A stretch of 64,000 bases of DNA, taken from positions 186,001-250,000 of the forward strand of contig JAEXFN010000020.1 of assembly GCA_023400055.1 (NCBI GenBank), read 5' to 3'. Under the pieces are notes generated by a model. It was not told the DNA's origin, did no database searches, and worked only from the letters and a program-made list of their open reading frames with translations. Made by a program: the position numbers and the translations under genes. Origin of the DNA: Bacillota bacterium. Its GTDB lineage: Bacteria > Bacillota > UBA4882 > UBA8346. Positions within the stretch are counted from its first letter, which is position 1; every line of letters begins with the position of its first letter. Below, one piece after another: positions 53,352-61,647 of this stretch.

Positions 53352-53957
53352 TTAAAATTCCTGGTAAATTCGTTGCGCGATAATAAATTCCCGCACCGCA
53401 TCGGGCACCAGATAACGGATGGAACGCTCGTACATCAACTCCACCCGCAACCAGGTCGAGGAGATGTCCAGCAAAGGCGCTTCCAGAAAAAGAATCCGTT
53501 CCCGGAAAGGCTGCAGAAAGGCCGGCCAATCCTCATCCGTTTTCAGAATCGGGTATCCCGGCCGGAAAGCGGTAATGATCTTCGCTTCCTTCAGAATTTG
53601 CTGATAGTCTTTCCAGGCATGAAGCTCTAGTAAAGAGTCGAAGCCCATAATCAGCGCCGCGTCCATTCCGGGATGCGCTTCTTTCAACTGCCGGATGGTG
53701 TCGATGGAATAAGAAGGGCCCGATCTTTCCAACTCGACCGTGGAGACCTGAAAATCCGGGTGGTCGGCGACAGCCAGTTCCACCATTCGCAAACGGTTTT
53801 CGGCGGAGGTCGAGACTTCGCCGATCTTATGCGGCGGAACGGCCGCCGGAACAAAAAGCACCTTTTGCAGGCCATAGGCCTCCCGGGCTTTCTCCGCCAG
53901 GACCAGATGGCCAAAATGAATTGGGTCGAAAGTGCCGCCCAATATGCCAAACATCAT
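53352..53957 (-). CDS. nadD: Nicotinate-nucleotide adenylyltransferase
   Basis: 201 residues from the first ATG of a pair (53957, 53954). It joins nicotinate mononucleotide with ATP to form deamido-NAD. The nucleotidyl-transferase motif GGTFDPIHFGHL is at residues 7-18 and ISSTWLRVELM occupies the ISSTxIR position near the end. It lacks the usual yqeK and rsfS followers. Confidence 0.94.
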   Translation of the reverse strand: MMFGILGGTFDPIHFGHLVLAEKAREAYGLQKVLFVPAAVPPHKIGEVSTSAENRLRMVELAVADHPDFQVSTVELERSGPSYSIDTIRQLKEAHPGMDAALIMGFDSLLELHAWKDYQQILKEAKIITAFRPGYPILKTDEDWPAFLQPFRERILFLEAPLLDISSTWLRVELMYERSIRYLVPDAVREFIIAQRIYQEF

Positions 53958-54084
53958 CTCGTCAACTCCACGCTCCACCTGAAATAAGTAGAAGCCTGCC
54001 TCCCTCTATCTTCTTTCAGATTCGTCTTGTTTTGCATTGCTTTATTTACGGTGGCGACTAAAAACCGTGGCTCCGAAAATTCTT

Positions 54085-55338
54085 TTAGCTGCGAATCTGG
54101 CCGTCGCCATAGATAATGTACTTGATGGTGGTCAGGGCTTCCAATCCCATCGGTCCGCGGGCATGCAGCTTTTGGGTGCTGATCCCGATCTCCGCGCCAA
54201 AACCGAATTCAAAGCCATCGGTAAAACGGGTCGAAGCATTGACATAGACGGCGGCCGCGTCGATCTCCGCCAGGAACAAACGGGCTTTTGAATAATTATT
54301 GGTAACGATACATTCGGAATGCTTGGTGCCGTAATGGTTGATGTGGGCGATCGCTTCTTCCAGGTCGGCCACGATTTTTACCGCCAGAATCAGGTCGGAA
54401 TACTCGGTCCACCAATCCTCCTCCGTGGCCGGTTTGGCAGCGATCATCCGACAAGTTTCCTCACAGCCGCGCAGTTCCACTCCGGCTTTCCGATATGCTT
54501 CGGCCAACGGCGGCAACACGCGCGGCGCGATTGCGCGATGGACTAGCAATGTCTCCATCGCGTTGCAAACGCCGGGACGTTGAACCTTGGCATTGAAAGC
54601 GATCTTATGGGCCATCTCCGGGTCGGCATCGCTGTCAATATAAGTATGGCAGTTTCCGACACCGGTCTCGATCACCGGTACGGTAGAGTTCTCGACTACT
54701 GCTCGAATCAGTCCGGCACCACCGCGCGGGATCAGTACATCCAGATATTGATTGAGCTTCATCAAAGCGGTTGCCGCTTCCCGTTCGGTCCGTTCCACCA
54801 AAAGCACGGCGTCTTCCGGCAAACCCAAATCGGCCAGGGCCTTTCGCAGGGCCTGAACCAGTGCCTGATTCGATCGCAGGGCTTCGGAACCGCCTTTTAA
54901 GATTACCGCGTTGCCGGTTTTTAGGGTCAGTCCGGCGGCGTCCACTGTGACATTGGGGCGGGCTTCATAGATGATTCCCACTACGCCGAGGGGAACGCGC
55001 TGTTGCCCAATCTCCAAGCCATTGGGGCGTTTCCACATCCCGATCACTTTTCCGATCGGGTCCTCCAGGCTGATCAGTGCCCGCAGCCCTTCGGCCATTC
55101 CCGCGATCCGCTGCGGAGTTAGCGTCAAACGATCGAGGAACGCGGCGGAAATCCCCTTTGCTTTGCCTTGCGCGACATCCTGCCGGTTGGCGGCCAGGAT
55201 CGCTTCACTGTCGGCGATCAAATAATCAGCCATCTTGGCCAGCACTTGATTCTTGCGCGTCGACGACAAACGGGCCAGCACCGGCACAGTTTGTTTAGCG
55301 CGCTTTCCGATCTCGGAAACGTATTCGGCGATCTCCAT
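54085..55338 (-). CDS. proA: Gamma-glutamyl phosphate reductase
   Basis: 417 residues. It makes glutamate semialdehyde in proline synthesis. VPLGVVGIIYEARPNVT, the nucleotide block NAVILKGGSEALRSN and the catalytic Cys in RPGVCNAMETLLVH are visible, as is NASTRFTDGFEFGFGAEIG. Operon partner proB is 13 bp upstream. Confidence 0.96.
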   Translation of the reverse strand: MEIAEYVSEIGKRAKQTVPVLARLSSTRKNQVLAKMADYLIADSEAILAANRQDVAQGKAKGISAAFLDRLTLTPQRIAGMAEGLRALISLEDPIGKVIGMWKRPNGLEIGQQRVPLGVVGIIYEARPNVTVDAAGLTLKTGNAVILKGGSEALRSNQALVQALRKALADLGLPEDAVLLVERTEREAATALMKLNQYLDVLIPRGGAGLIRAVVENSTVPVIETGVGNCHTYIDSDADPEMAHKIAFNAKVQRPGVCNAMETLLVHRAIAPRVLPPLAEAYRKAGVELRGCEETCRMIAAKPATEEDWWTEYSDLILAVKIVADLEEAIAHINHYGTKHSECIVTNNYSKARLFLAEIDAAAVYVNASTRFTDGFEFGFGAEIGISTQKLHARGPMGLEALTTIKYIIYGDGQIRS

Positions 55339-55351
55339 TTGCGATTCCCCC

Positions 55352-56485
55352 TTAATTTAAAGCCGTAATCACCAGATTATCCCGGTGAATCGCCTCATCG
55401 GCGGTTTTAAATCCCAGCAGCGTTTCGATCGCGGTGCTTTTTTTGCCGATGATCCGCTGCAAGTGTTCCTTGGCATAGTTCGACAAGCCTCGGCCCAATT
55501 CCGTTCCGTCGGAATTGAGCACCTGAATCATGTCGCCTTCCTCAAACTCGCCCTTCAGACCGATAATGCCCGAAGGCAAAAGACTCTTTCCTTGATGCAG
55601 CAGCGCCCGCTCCGCTCCGGCGTCGACAATTACCGCCCCGTTGACCTGTGGGCCATAGGCAATCCACCGTTTGCGGCTGGAAACGACATTATGGGAGCTG
55701 AGAAAGACTGTTCCCACCGGTTCGGCATTAAAAATGCCCTGAATCTTGGAGGGTTCCTTGCCATTCAGCAAGATCATCGACGTCCCGGCGGCGGTAGCCA
55801 TCTGGGCGGCCTCGATCTTGGTAATCATGCCGCCAGTGCCCCAGCAGCTTCCGGCGCCGCCGGCCATCGCCCGGATCTGTTGATCCACCTCGGCTACTAC
55901 CGGGATCAGAGTCGCGCTAGCATCGAGCCGGGGATCGGCCGTGTAAAGCCCATCCACGTCGGAGAGCAGAATTAACAAATCAGCTTCGATCAACCCGGCC
56001 ACCAGGGCCGAAAGCGCGTCATTCTCGCCGATCTTCAACTCTTCGGTGGCCACCGTGTCATTTTCATTGATGACCGGAATGGCCCGGTATTGCAGGAGGG
56101 TCAAAATCGTGTTTCTGGCGTTCAAATAACGTTTCCGGTCGCTGAGATCGTCCCGGGTAAGTAAAACTTGAGCAACGATCTGCCCATATTCGGAGAAGAG
56201 CTTCTCATAGACCTGCATCAGCAATCCTTGACCGATCGCCGCCATCGCTTGGCGTTCAATAATGGAGGACGGGCGCTCGCTCAGGCCCATCCGGCCCAAT
56301 CCGGCGCCTACTGCCCCCGAGGTAACCAGGACGACCTCCTTGCCCTGATTCTGCAAATCGGCCAATTGCCGAACCAACTGTTCCATGCGATTCAGATTGA
56401 GCTTGCCGCTGGCATGGGTCAAGGTGCTGGTTCCGACTTTGATTACTATCCGTCGTGCTTCTTGCAAACGACGCAGATAATCCAC
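55352..56485 (-). CDS. proB: Glutamate 5-kinase
   Basis: 377 residues from a GTG at 56485 (AGGG six bases upstream); a TTG at 56491 is in frame but too close. Amino-acid kinase domain (IVIKVGTSTLTHASGKLN, VLVTSGAVGAGLGRMG in essence, and GTGGMITKIEAAQMAT) followed by a C-terminal PUA domain (about residues 275-355). Proline feedback inhibition is expected for the family. Confidence 0.95.
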   Translation of the reverse strand: MDYLRRLQEARRIVIKVGTSTLTHASGKLNLNRMEQLVRQLADLQNQGKEVVLVTSGAVGAGLGRMGLSERPSSIIERQAMAAIGQGLLMQVYEKLFSEYGQIVAQVLLTRDDLSDRKRYLNARNTILTLLQYRAIPVINENDTVATEELKIGENDALSALVAGLIEADLLILLSDVDGLYTADPRLDASATLIPVVAEVDQQIRAMAGGAGSCWGTGGMITKIEAAQMATAAGTSMILLNGKEPSKIQGIFNAEPVGTVFLSSHNVVSSRKRWIAYGPQVNGAVIVDAGAERALLHQGKSLLPSGIIGLKGEFEEGDMIQVLNSDGTELGRGLSNYAKEHLQRIIGKKSTAIETLLGFKTADEAIHRDNLVITALN

Positions 56486-56487
56486 GA

Positions 56488-56793
56488 TCAACCCTCCCCG
56501 GTTAAATCGATCTTGGGAGGACGGCCCGGTTCCGGCGAGCGATAAAATAGCATATTTCTGCCGATAACCTGCACTACATCGGCGGCGGTCGCTTCAGCCA
56601 AGGTAGTGGCGGTTTCCCGAGCATCCCATTCCGTGTGAGGAAGGACTCTCCCTTTCACCAGTTCCCGGGCGGACAAAGCCTGGTCCAATTGGGCGATGGT
56701 ATTATCGGTGACGCCACCTTTGCCGATGATCAGGATCGGTTCCAATTCATTGCCGATACTCCGTAAAATGCTTCGTTGCTTGCTGTTTAACAA
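56488..56793 (-). CDS. yhbY: YhbY-family RNA-binding (CRM) protein
   Basis: 101 residues, one CRM domain. The signature GKGGVTDNTIAQLDQAL and RELVKGRVL are clear, and IGRNMLFYR closes the domain. It binds pre-50S ribosome particles in other bacteria. TTG start at 56793, with AAGG upstream. It precedes proB and lies downstream of obgE, as in many Bacillota. Confidence 0.9.
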   Translation of the reverse strand: MLNSKQRSILRSIGNELEPILIIGKGGVTDNTIAQLDQALSARELVKGRVLPHTEWDARETATTLAEATAADVVQVIGRNMLFYRSPEPGRPPKIDLTGEG

Positions 56794-56976
56794 AAACTCA
56801 ACCTTCTTTCTAGCCCATCTGACTATATGTCATCCTCAGTATTTTAACTGGAATGAACCGCGATTTCAATATCAAAAAAGTCCCGGATACGTACGACTAC
56901 TGTCCTTTGAAGCTTTAAGCTAGACCGCGACTCGAAAACTGTTAGCCAAAATTATAGCATATTTTGGAGATTTACG

Positions 56977-57005
56977 GTTAAAAAAAGTGAAGCCTAAGCT
57001 TCACT
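56977..57005 (-). terminator. Terminator of the obgE unit
   Basis: AGTGAAGC and GCTTCACT pair around CTAA, followed on the minus strand by seven T's. Confidence 0.9.
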
Positions 57006-57009
57006 AAGT

Positions 57010-57192
57010 TTACCCGATTTTGTCTTTTCGCAGCTGGCGCCGGTGATTTTCGTAGCTGGGGTCGCCTCTGCGCCAAGAGTTGTTGGGCCGTTCCCGGACA
57101 ACCGCCGTTTCGGTGACGATAAACTCGTTGCGGGCGGTGCAGTAAAAAATCGCTTCACCTTTTCGACAATTCCCACACTCCAAACACAGCAC
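57010..57192 (-). CDS. Small cysteine-motif protein, unrecognised
   Basis: 60 residues from a GTG at 57192 that follows GGGAGG by eight bases; an upstream TTG at 57213 would overlap obgE by 4 bp. The N-terminus CLECGNC and a fourth Cys (FYCTARNEF) suggest a metal knuckle. The C-terminus is basic (RRQLRKDK). It lies between obgE and the terminator and is probably cotranscribed with obgE. Function unknown. Confidence 0.55.
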   Translation of the reverse strand: MLCLECGNCRKGEAIFYCTARNEFIVTETAVVRERPNNSWRRGDPSYENHRRQLRKDKIG

Positions 57193-57209
57193 CTTTTTAC
57201 CCTCCCATT

Positions 57210-58484
57210 TCAATCTTCACTGGAATATGTAAATTCGAAATCACCAATTTGTACCGGGTCCCCTTCTTGGACGCCGGCGGCAATCAAGGCGTCCTCAACT
57301 CCCCAGCGTTTAAGTAGTTTTTGCAAACTACGAACCGATTCATCATTTTCCAGATCAAAACGGGCGATACGTTTTAACAAAGCGGCGTTATGCACAATAA
57401 AGACAGCGCCGTCTTTCTCCACCTGAATCTCTAACTCCTGAGCGGCCGGCTCCGCGTCGCTCACCGGTTGCGGGATGGGAGCATCCGGCAGCTTTGGGAG
57501 TTCATCCAATTTTTGAATAATCAGGTTCAATAACTCTGCCACACCACTTCCGGTGGCGCCAGATAAAGAATAAACAGGCGTTGGTGCCAATTTGCCCTTG
57601 AATGATTCAAGATTGGCACGGGCCTCGGGCAAGTCCAGTTTATTGGCGACAACAATTTGCGGACGTTGCGCCAGATCGGGATTATACAATTCCAGTTCGC
57701 GATTGATCTGTTGATAATCCTGGTAAGGATCCCGTCCCGAGAAGCCGGACAGATCCACCAGGTGAATGAGCAACCGGGTTCGCTCCACATGGCGCAAAAA
57801 TTGATGACCCAATCCCACTCCTTCATGAGCGCCTTCGATCAAGCCGGGAATATCGACTGCCACAAAACTGCGCCCTTTGAAATCGACCACTCCCAGGTTG
57901 GGAATGAGCGTAGTAAAGGGATAATCGGCAATTTTAGGCCGGGCCGCTGAAATCTTTGAGAGCAAGGTGGATTTACCGGCGTTCGGAAAGCCAATCAACC
58001 CGACATCGGCAATCAGCTTTAACTCCAACTCCACCCATAATTCGGAACCGGGCTCGCCTTTTTCCGAAAAACGCGGCGTCTGACGAGTCGGCGTCGCAAA
58101 ATGCGAATTACCGCGCCCGCCGCGTCCGCCGCGCAAAATAACAAATTCGGTCCCCGGAGTCGTCAAATCGGCAATTAACTCCTTGGTCTCCGCGTTCCGA
58201 ACCAAGGTACCCACGGGAACGGGGATTTTCAAATCGGCGCCGTCTTTTCCAAAACGGTTGGTCGCCTCGCCGTCCGCACCATTACCCGCTTTAAAATGGT
58301 GTTGATAACGAAAATCACTCAACGTCGATAAATCTTTGTCAACCACGAATATAATATGGCCGCCACGTCCACCGTCGCCGCCGTCCGGGCCGCCGCGAGA
58401 AACATATTTTTCACGCCGAAAACTGACGGCTCCCGAACCACCTCGACCTGATTTTAAATAAATTTTTGCATAATCTAGAAACAA
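57210..58484 (-). CDS. obgE: GTPase Obg
   Basis: 424 residues from a TTG at 58484, seven bases after GAGGT and matching the family N-terminus; a GTG at 58493 lies in the ribosome site. The glycine-rich Obg fold runs over residues 1-158, then the G domain with GFPNAGKSTLLSKI, DIPGLIEGAHEGVGLG and NKLDLP, and a C-terminal OCT domain (about 345-424). It acts in ribosome assembly, the stringent response and sporulation onset. Confidence 0.96.
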   Translation of the reverse strand: MFLDYAKIYLKSGRGGSGAVSFRREKYVSRGGPDGGDGGRGGHIIFVVDKDLSTLSDFRYQHHFKAGNGADGEATNRFGKDGADLKIPVPVGTLVRNAETKELIADLTTPGTEFVILRGGRGGRGNSHFATPTRQTPRFSEKGEPGSELWVELELKLIADVGLIGFPNAGKSTLLSKISAARPKIADYPFTTLIPNLGVVDFKGRSFVAVDIPGLIEGAHEGVGLGHQFLRHVERTRLLIHLVDLSGFSGRDPYQDYQQINRELELYNPDLAQRPQIVVANKLDLPEARANLESFKGKLAPTPVYSLSGATGSGVAELLNLIIQKLDELPKLPDAPIPQPVSDAEPAAQELEIQVEKDGAVFIVHNAALLKRIARFDLENDESVRSLQKLLKRWGVEDALIAAGVQEGDPVQIGDFEFTYSSED

Positions 58485-58570
58485 TAAGTACACCTCAAAA
58501 TATATTATTCGACGGTCGTCCGGATTTATCCTCTCCAGAAAAATGACAGACTTTAACCGTTTTTCAAAGT

Positions 58571-59695
58571 TTATGCATTATATTGATGAACCATCGCCTG
58601 ATTACGACCGGCATTTTTGGCACGATACAATGCTTCGTCGGCACCGGCGATCAAATTCTCTATTTCATAAAGAAGTTGCTCGTCACCGAGGATAATTACG
58701 GCATCGGCCATTTCCGTGAGTGCGTTGACTCCAAAACTGACTGTTACCTGTAAACCTATATTCTGGCAAAACAGCTTTTTTGCGGCACTAATCCGTAAAC
58801 GTTCCGCTAATTTCAAAGCATTTTCCAAGGTCGTTTGTGGAAGCAAGATTACAAATTCCTCGCCACCGAAACGACAAGCTATATCATATTCCCGGACTGA
58901 TTTTTTAATAAAATTGCCGAACTCCGTCAGCAGTTGATCGCCCACTTGGTGCCCATGTTCATCATTGACGGACTTAAAATGATCAAGATCGGCAAAGAGG
59001 ATTGCCAATGGCTGTTTAAAACGACGGGCCTTTTTGATTTCTTCCCGGATTCGCTGCATTAAAAAGGAACGATTATATAAACCGGTTAAATGATCCGTGG
59101 TCGCATGCTGATATAACTTTGAAATATTCACATACAACTGGGCATTTTCCAACGCAGTTTCTTTGGTCAACTGGTATAACCGGGCGTTGTCAAGATGAAC
59201 CGCTACCCTCGGCGCGAAGGCAGTCAAAATCTCCAACTGGCTTTGATTGAAAACCCCTTTATCCTGGAAGAGAATCAACAAACCCAACAGCTTTGACTGA
59301 ATCGTCAATGGTACCACGAGCAGACTCTGATAATCAGCCAATCCGCTCAATTCGGAAAGACCCATAGCGACTCCTTTCTCTAGCTTTGTTAGTAAAAAAG
59401 GCGTAGGATCTTTTGTCACCCGTTCAAGTATGCCCTGGGGTTGACGGAGTGTTTTAGTGATTTTATTGATATTAACGGTAGGTACGCCGCTGATTGTTTT
59501 TATCTTCAATTCGTTTTGAACTTCATCAAACCAGTAAATAATTCCAGCTGTCGCAGCAGTCTCCCGGGTAACCGTATTTAAAATGTTCTTCGCCAGATGG
59601 GCAAAATCCAGTTCTCCTTCAAAAACATTTTCCAGTTCATAAAGGCGCTGATAAAAATCACTACTTGCTACATTCGTCGTCAAGATGAAAACCAC
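58571..59695 (-). CDS. GAF-GGDEF diguanylate cyclase
   Basis: 374 residues, no membrane segment. A GAF sensor domain covers about residues 25-180 and a GGDEF domain about 205-370. The active-site loop reads RFGGEEF, a catalytically competent form (GGEEF), with DHLTGLYNRSFL and FADLDHFKSVND upstream. The inhibitory I-site RxxD is not where expected (residue run KKSVREYDIACR holds RxxD-like REYD, five residues before GG), so feedback control is possible. The GTG at 59695 or the TTG at 59683 may be the start. Confidence 0.9.
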   Translation of the reverse strand: MVFILTTNVASSDFYQRLYELENVFEGELDFAHLAKNILNTVTRETAATAGIIYWFDEVQNELKIKTISGVPTVNINKITKTLRQPQGILERVTKDPTPFLLTKLEKGVAMGLSELSGLADYQSLLVVPLTIQSKLLGLLILFQDKGVFNQSQLEILTAFAPRVAVHLDNARLYQLTKETALENAQLYVNISKLYQHATTDHLTGLYNRSFLMQRIREEIKKARRFKQPLAILFADLDHFKSVNDEHGHQVGDQLLTEFGNFIKKSVREYDIACRFGGEEFVILLPQTTLENALKLAERLRISAAKKLFCQNIGLQVTVSFGVNALTEMADAVIILGDEQLLYEIENLIAGADEALYRAKNAGRNQAMVHQYNA

Positions 59696-59800
59696 CCCTC
59701 TTTACATACCTTAATATCGGCATTAGCAGCGGATGGTTTAACAAAATTTTCTGTTATTTCTTCCTAACCTTTACTTTTCCTGAAAAAATTCCTCAAAAGC

Positions 59801-60760
59801 CTACCACTCAATCAAAGCTGCTGCCCAACTTAGGCCTCCGCCAAAAGCGATTAGCATTACATAATCACCTTTTTGGAAACGATGCCAATGTTCGTGCATG
59901 GCCATACCGATGGAAGCGGATGAAGTATTACCATATTTCTCGATATTGCTGATGAACTCGATATCGCCGCAGGAAAAATCCTTGCCGGCCGTAATGATTC
60001 TCTGGTTGGCCTGATGCGGGATGACAAATTTAATCTGTTCCGGTTTAATGCCGACTTTGGACGGAACTGTCTCTAAAAGCTCTTTGATTTTACTCACCGC
60101 AAATTTGAAAACTACTTTGCCATTCTGATGAAAATAATAATCGGAACGTTTCTCCCGTAGCAGATCGTTAATACCTCCGATAATCACTTCATTGGACATG
60201 GTGGGATCGGAACCCAATTCAGTATGAAGAATCAAATGTTCCGGATGGTCGTTGGTCACTACCGCAGCAGACGCGCCATCGCCAAAAATAACGCAACTGG
60301 AGCGGTCCGAATAATCGGTGACCCGCGATAATTGCTCCCCTGCCGTAACCAATCCGTAGTGAAGATCGTCCCTGGACTTGAGCATACTTTCGGCAACTGT
60401 CAGTCCAAAGATAAAACCTGAGCAAGCAGCGTTCAGGTCGAAACAGAACCCGTTGTTGGCGCCGAGTTCCCGGGCCACTTCACAAGATTGGGCCGGACTA
60501 ATACGGTCCGGAGCAATGGTGGAGGAAATAATAAAGTCCAGTTTCGCCGGGTTCAGCTGAATTCGATCACAGGCGATTCGTGCAGCCCGGGTTACGATAT
60601 CATAAATTTTTTCATCATCCTGCAAAATATGACGTTCCCGGATACCGGTACGCGTCGTGATCCATTCATCGGTAGTGTCGACCATTTTTTCCAGATCGGC
60701 GTTGGTCAAAAGTTTTTCAGGAACTGCCGCTCCAATTGATACAAGTCCGACTTCTTTCAT
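59801..60760 (-). CDS. fabH: 3-oxoacyl-ACP synthase III
   Basis: 319 residues from the ATG at 60760 (GGAGG six bases upstream). It starts fatty-acid synthesis by condensing acetyl-CoA or a branched acyl-CoA with malonyl-ACP. The triad is complete: Cys113 in NAACSGF, His in VIPHQANQRI and Asn in YGNTSSAS. It follows fapR by 10 bp, so it should fall under FapR and malonyl-CoA control. plsX and fabD are not adjacent. Confidence 0.95.
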   Translation of the reverse strand: MKEVGLVSIGAAVPEKLLTNADLEKMVDTTDEWITTRTGIRERHILQDDEKIYDIVTRAARIACDRIQLNPAKLDFIISSTIAPDRISPAQSCEVARELGANNGFCFDLNAACSGFIFGLTVAESMLKSRDDLHYGLVTAGEQLSRVTDYSDRSSCVIFGDGASAAVVTNDHPEHLILHTELGSDPTMSNEVIIGGINDLLREKRSDYYFHQNGKVVFKFAVSKIKELLETVPSKVGIKPEQIKFVIPHQANQRIITAGKDFSCGDIEFISNIEKYGNTSSASIGMAMHEHWHRFQKGDYVMLIAFGGGLSWAAALIEW

Positions 60761-60770
60761 TGTGCTCCTC

Positions 60771-61379
60771 CTAATCATCATCTTTTAATAGTTTCAAATA
60801 ATTGGCCATCTCCAAGGACATCCCATGAATCACGAATGTTCCCTTGCAAACGACCTCTTCTTTACAACGAACGATCACTTCAATCAGGAAACGATGATTT
60901 TTTTTCTCCAAAACTTGCGCCTTGGCGATTAATTTTTCTCCGGCCCGGACCGTCCTTAGAAAGTTTAGTTCCGTTTTTCCAGTGACTGCCACCTGGACAT
61001 CGGCGATCGCATTGGCCAGAGAATTAGCTTGTGCAAAAATAATATGTCCTCTCACAATATTACACTTTTCGAGGCACATTGAACGATCCGTCTCCAATAA
61101 GGACAATCCTTTTTTGCCGGGCTCGATTTCGATTAATTCCCCGACAATCTCCTGATTACCCAACGACTGAGAACTGCCAAAAAAATGTGAAGCCATTTCT
61201 TTGGTACGTTTCCGCACTTCTGGAATGGCCAATTCCAGCCGATCCAATCGGACTGTGGGAATGCTGACCTGAAGGATCTCCGCTAGTTCTTCATCGGTTA
61301 TGAATGGGTTCTGGCGGATCGCCTCCAAAAGTTTATGTTGGCGTTCAGTTTTTTTAACAATTTTATGACTGGTCGACAT
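60771..61379 (-). CDS. fapR: Fatty-acid and lipid regulator FapR
   Basis: 202 residues. N-terminal helix-turn-helix (RQNPFITDEELAEILQVSIPTVRLDRLEL) then a hot-dog fold domain (residues 80-190) that binds malonyl-CoA; HIIFAQANSLANAIADVQVAVTG holds the usual ligand-pocket block. It is a repressor released by malonyl-CoA. A FapR-type operator lies in its own promoter, so it is autoregulated with fabH. Confidence 0.93.
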   Translation of the reverse strand: MSTSHKIVKKTERQHKLLEAIRQNPFITDEELAEILQVSIPTVRLDRLELAIPEVRKRTKEMASHFFGSSQSLGNQEIVGELIEIEPGKKGLSLLETDRSMCLEKCNIVRGHIIFAQANSLANAIADVQVAVTGKTELNFLRTVRAGEKLIAKAQVLEKKNHRFLIEVIVRCKEEVVCKGTFVIHGMSLEMANYLKLLKDDD

Positions 61380-61409
61380 GATAATCTTGTGGAATCCTCA
61401 TCCATTTTT

Positions 61410-61428
61410 ATTATTACCTGATAATAAT
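61410..61428 (-). promoter_or_regulatory. FapR operator
   Basis: ATTATTACCTGATAATAAT is an inverted repeat with the central ACCTGAT of known FapR sites (TTAGTACCTGATACTAA type). It touches the -10 box at 61427-61432. Confidence 0.85.
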
Positions 61429-61455
61429 CATATATCATTTTAACGATAGATGCAA
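61427..61455 (-). promoter_or_regulatory. fapR promoter
   Basis: TTGCAT (61455-61450), 17 bp, TATGAT (61432-61427). Bound FapR would cover the start point. Confidence 0.75.
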
Positions 61456-61578
61456 CTAATTTTTAGATCGGAATTCTCCCTATCGTGAACGATTGATTTT
61501 TCATCGAAAATAGTATTCCCCTATTTTACAAGACTCCATAAAGAAAGCTCCGCTTAATCCTGCCGCTTCCAATATATA

Positions 61579-61621
61579 AAAAGCAGGAAGGCCAACTTCA
61601 TCCGTCGACCTTCCTGCTTTT
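61579..61621 (-). terminator. Terminator after the FAD oxidoreductase gene
   Basis: AAAGCAGGAAGG and CCTTCCTGCTTT form a 12-bp stem. The minus strand continues TTTTTATAT. Confidence 0.88.
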
Positions 61622-61647
61622 AAACACTACTGAAAAATCCAACCGAT

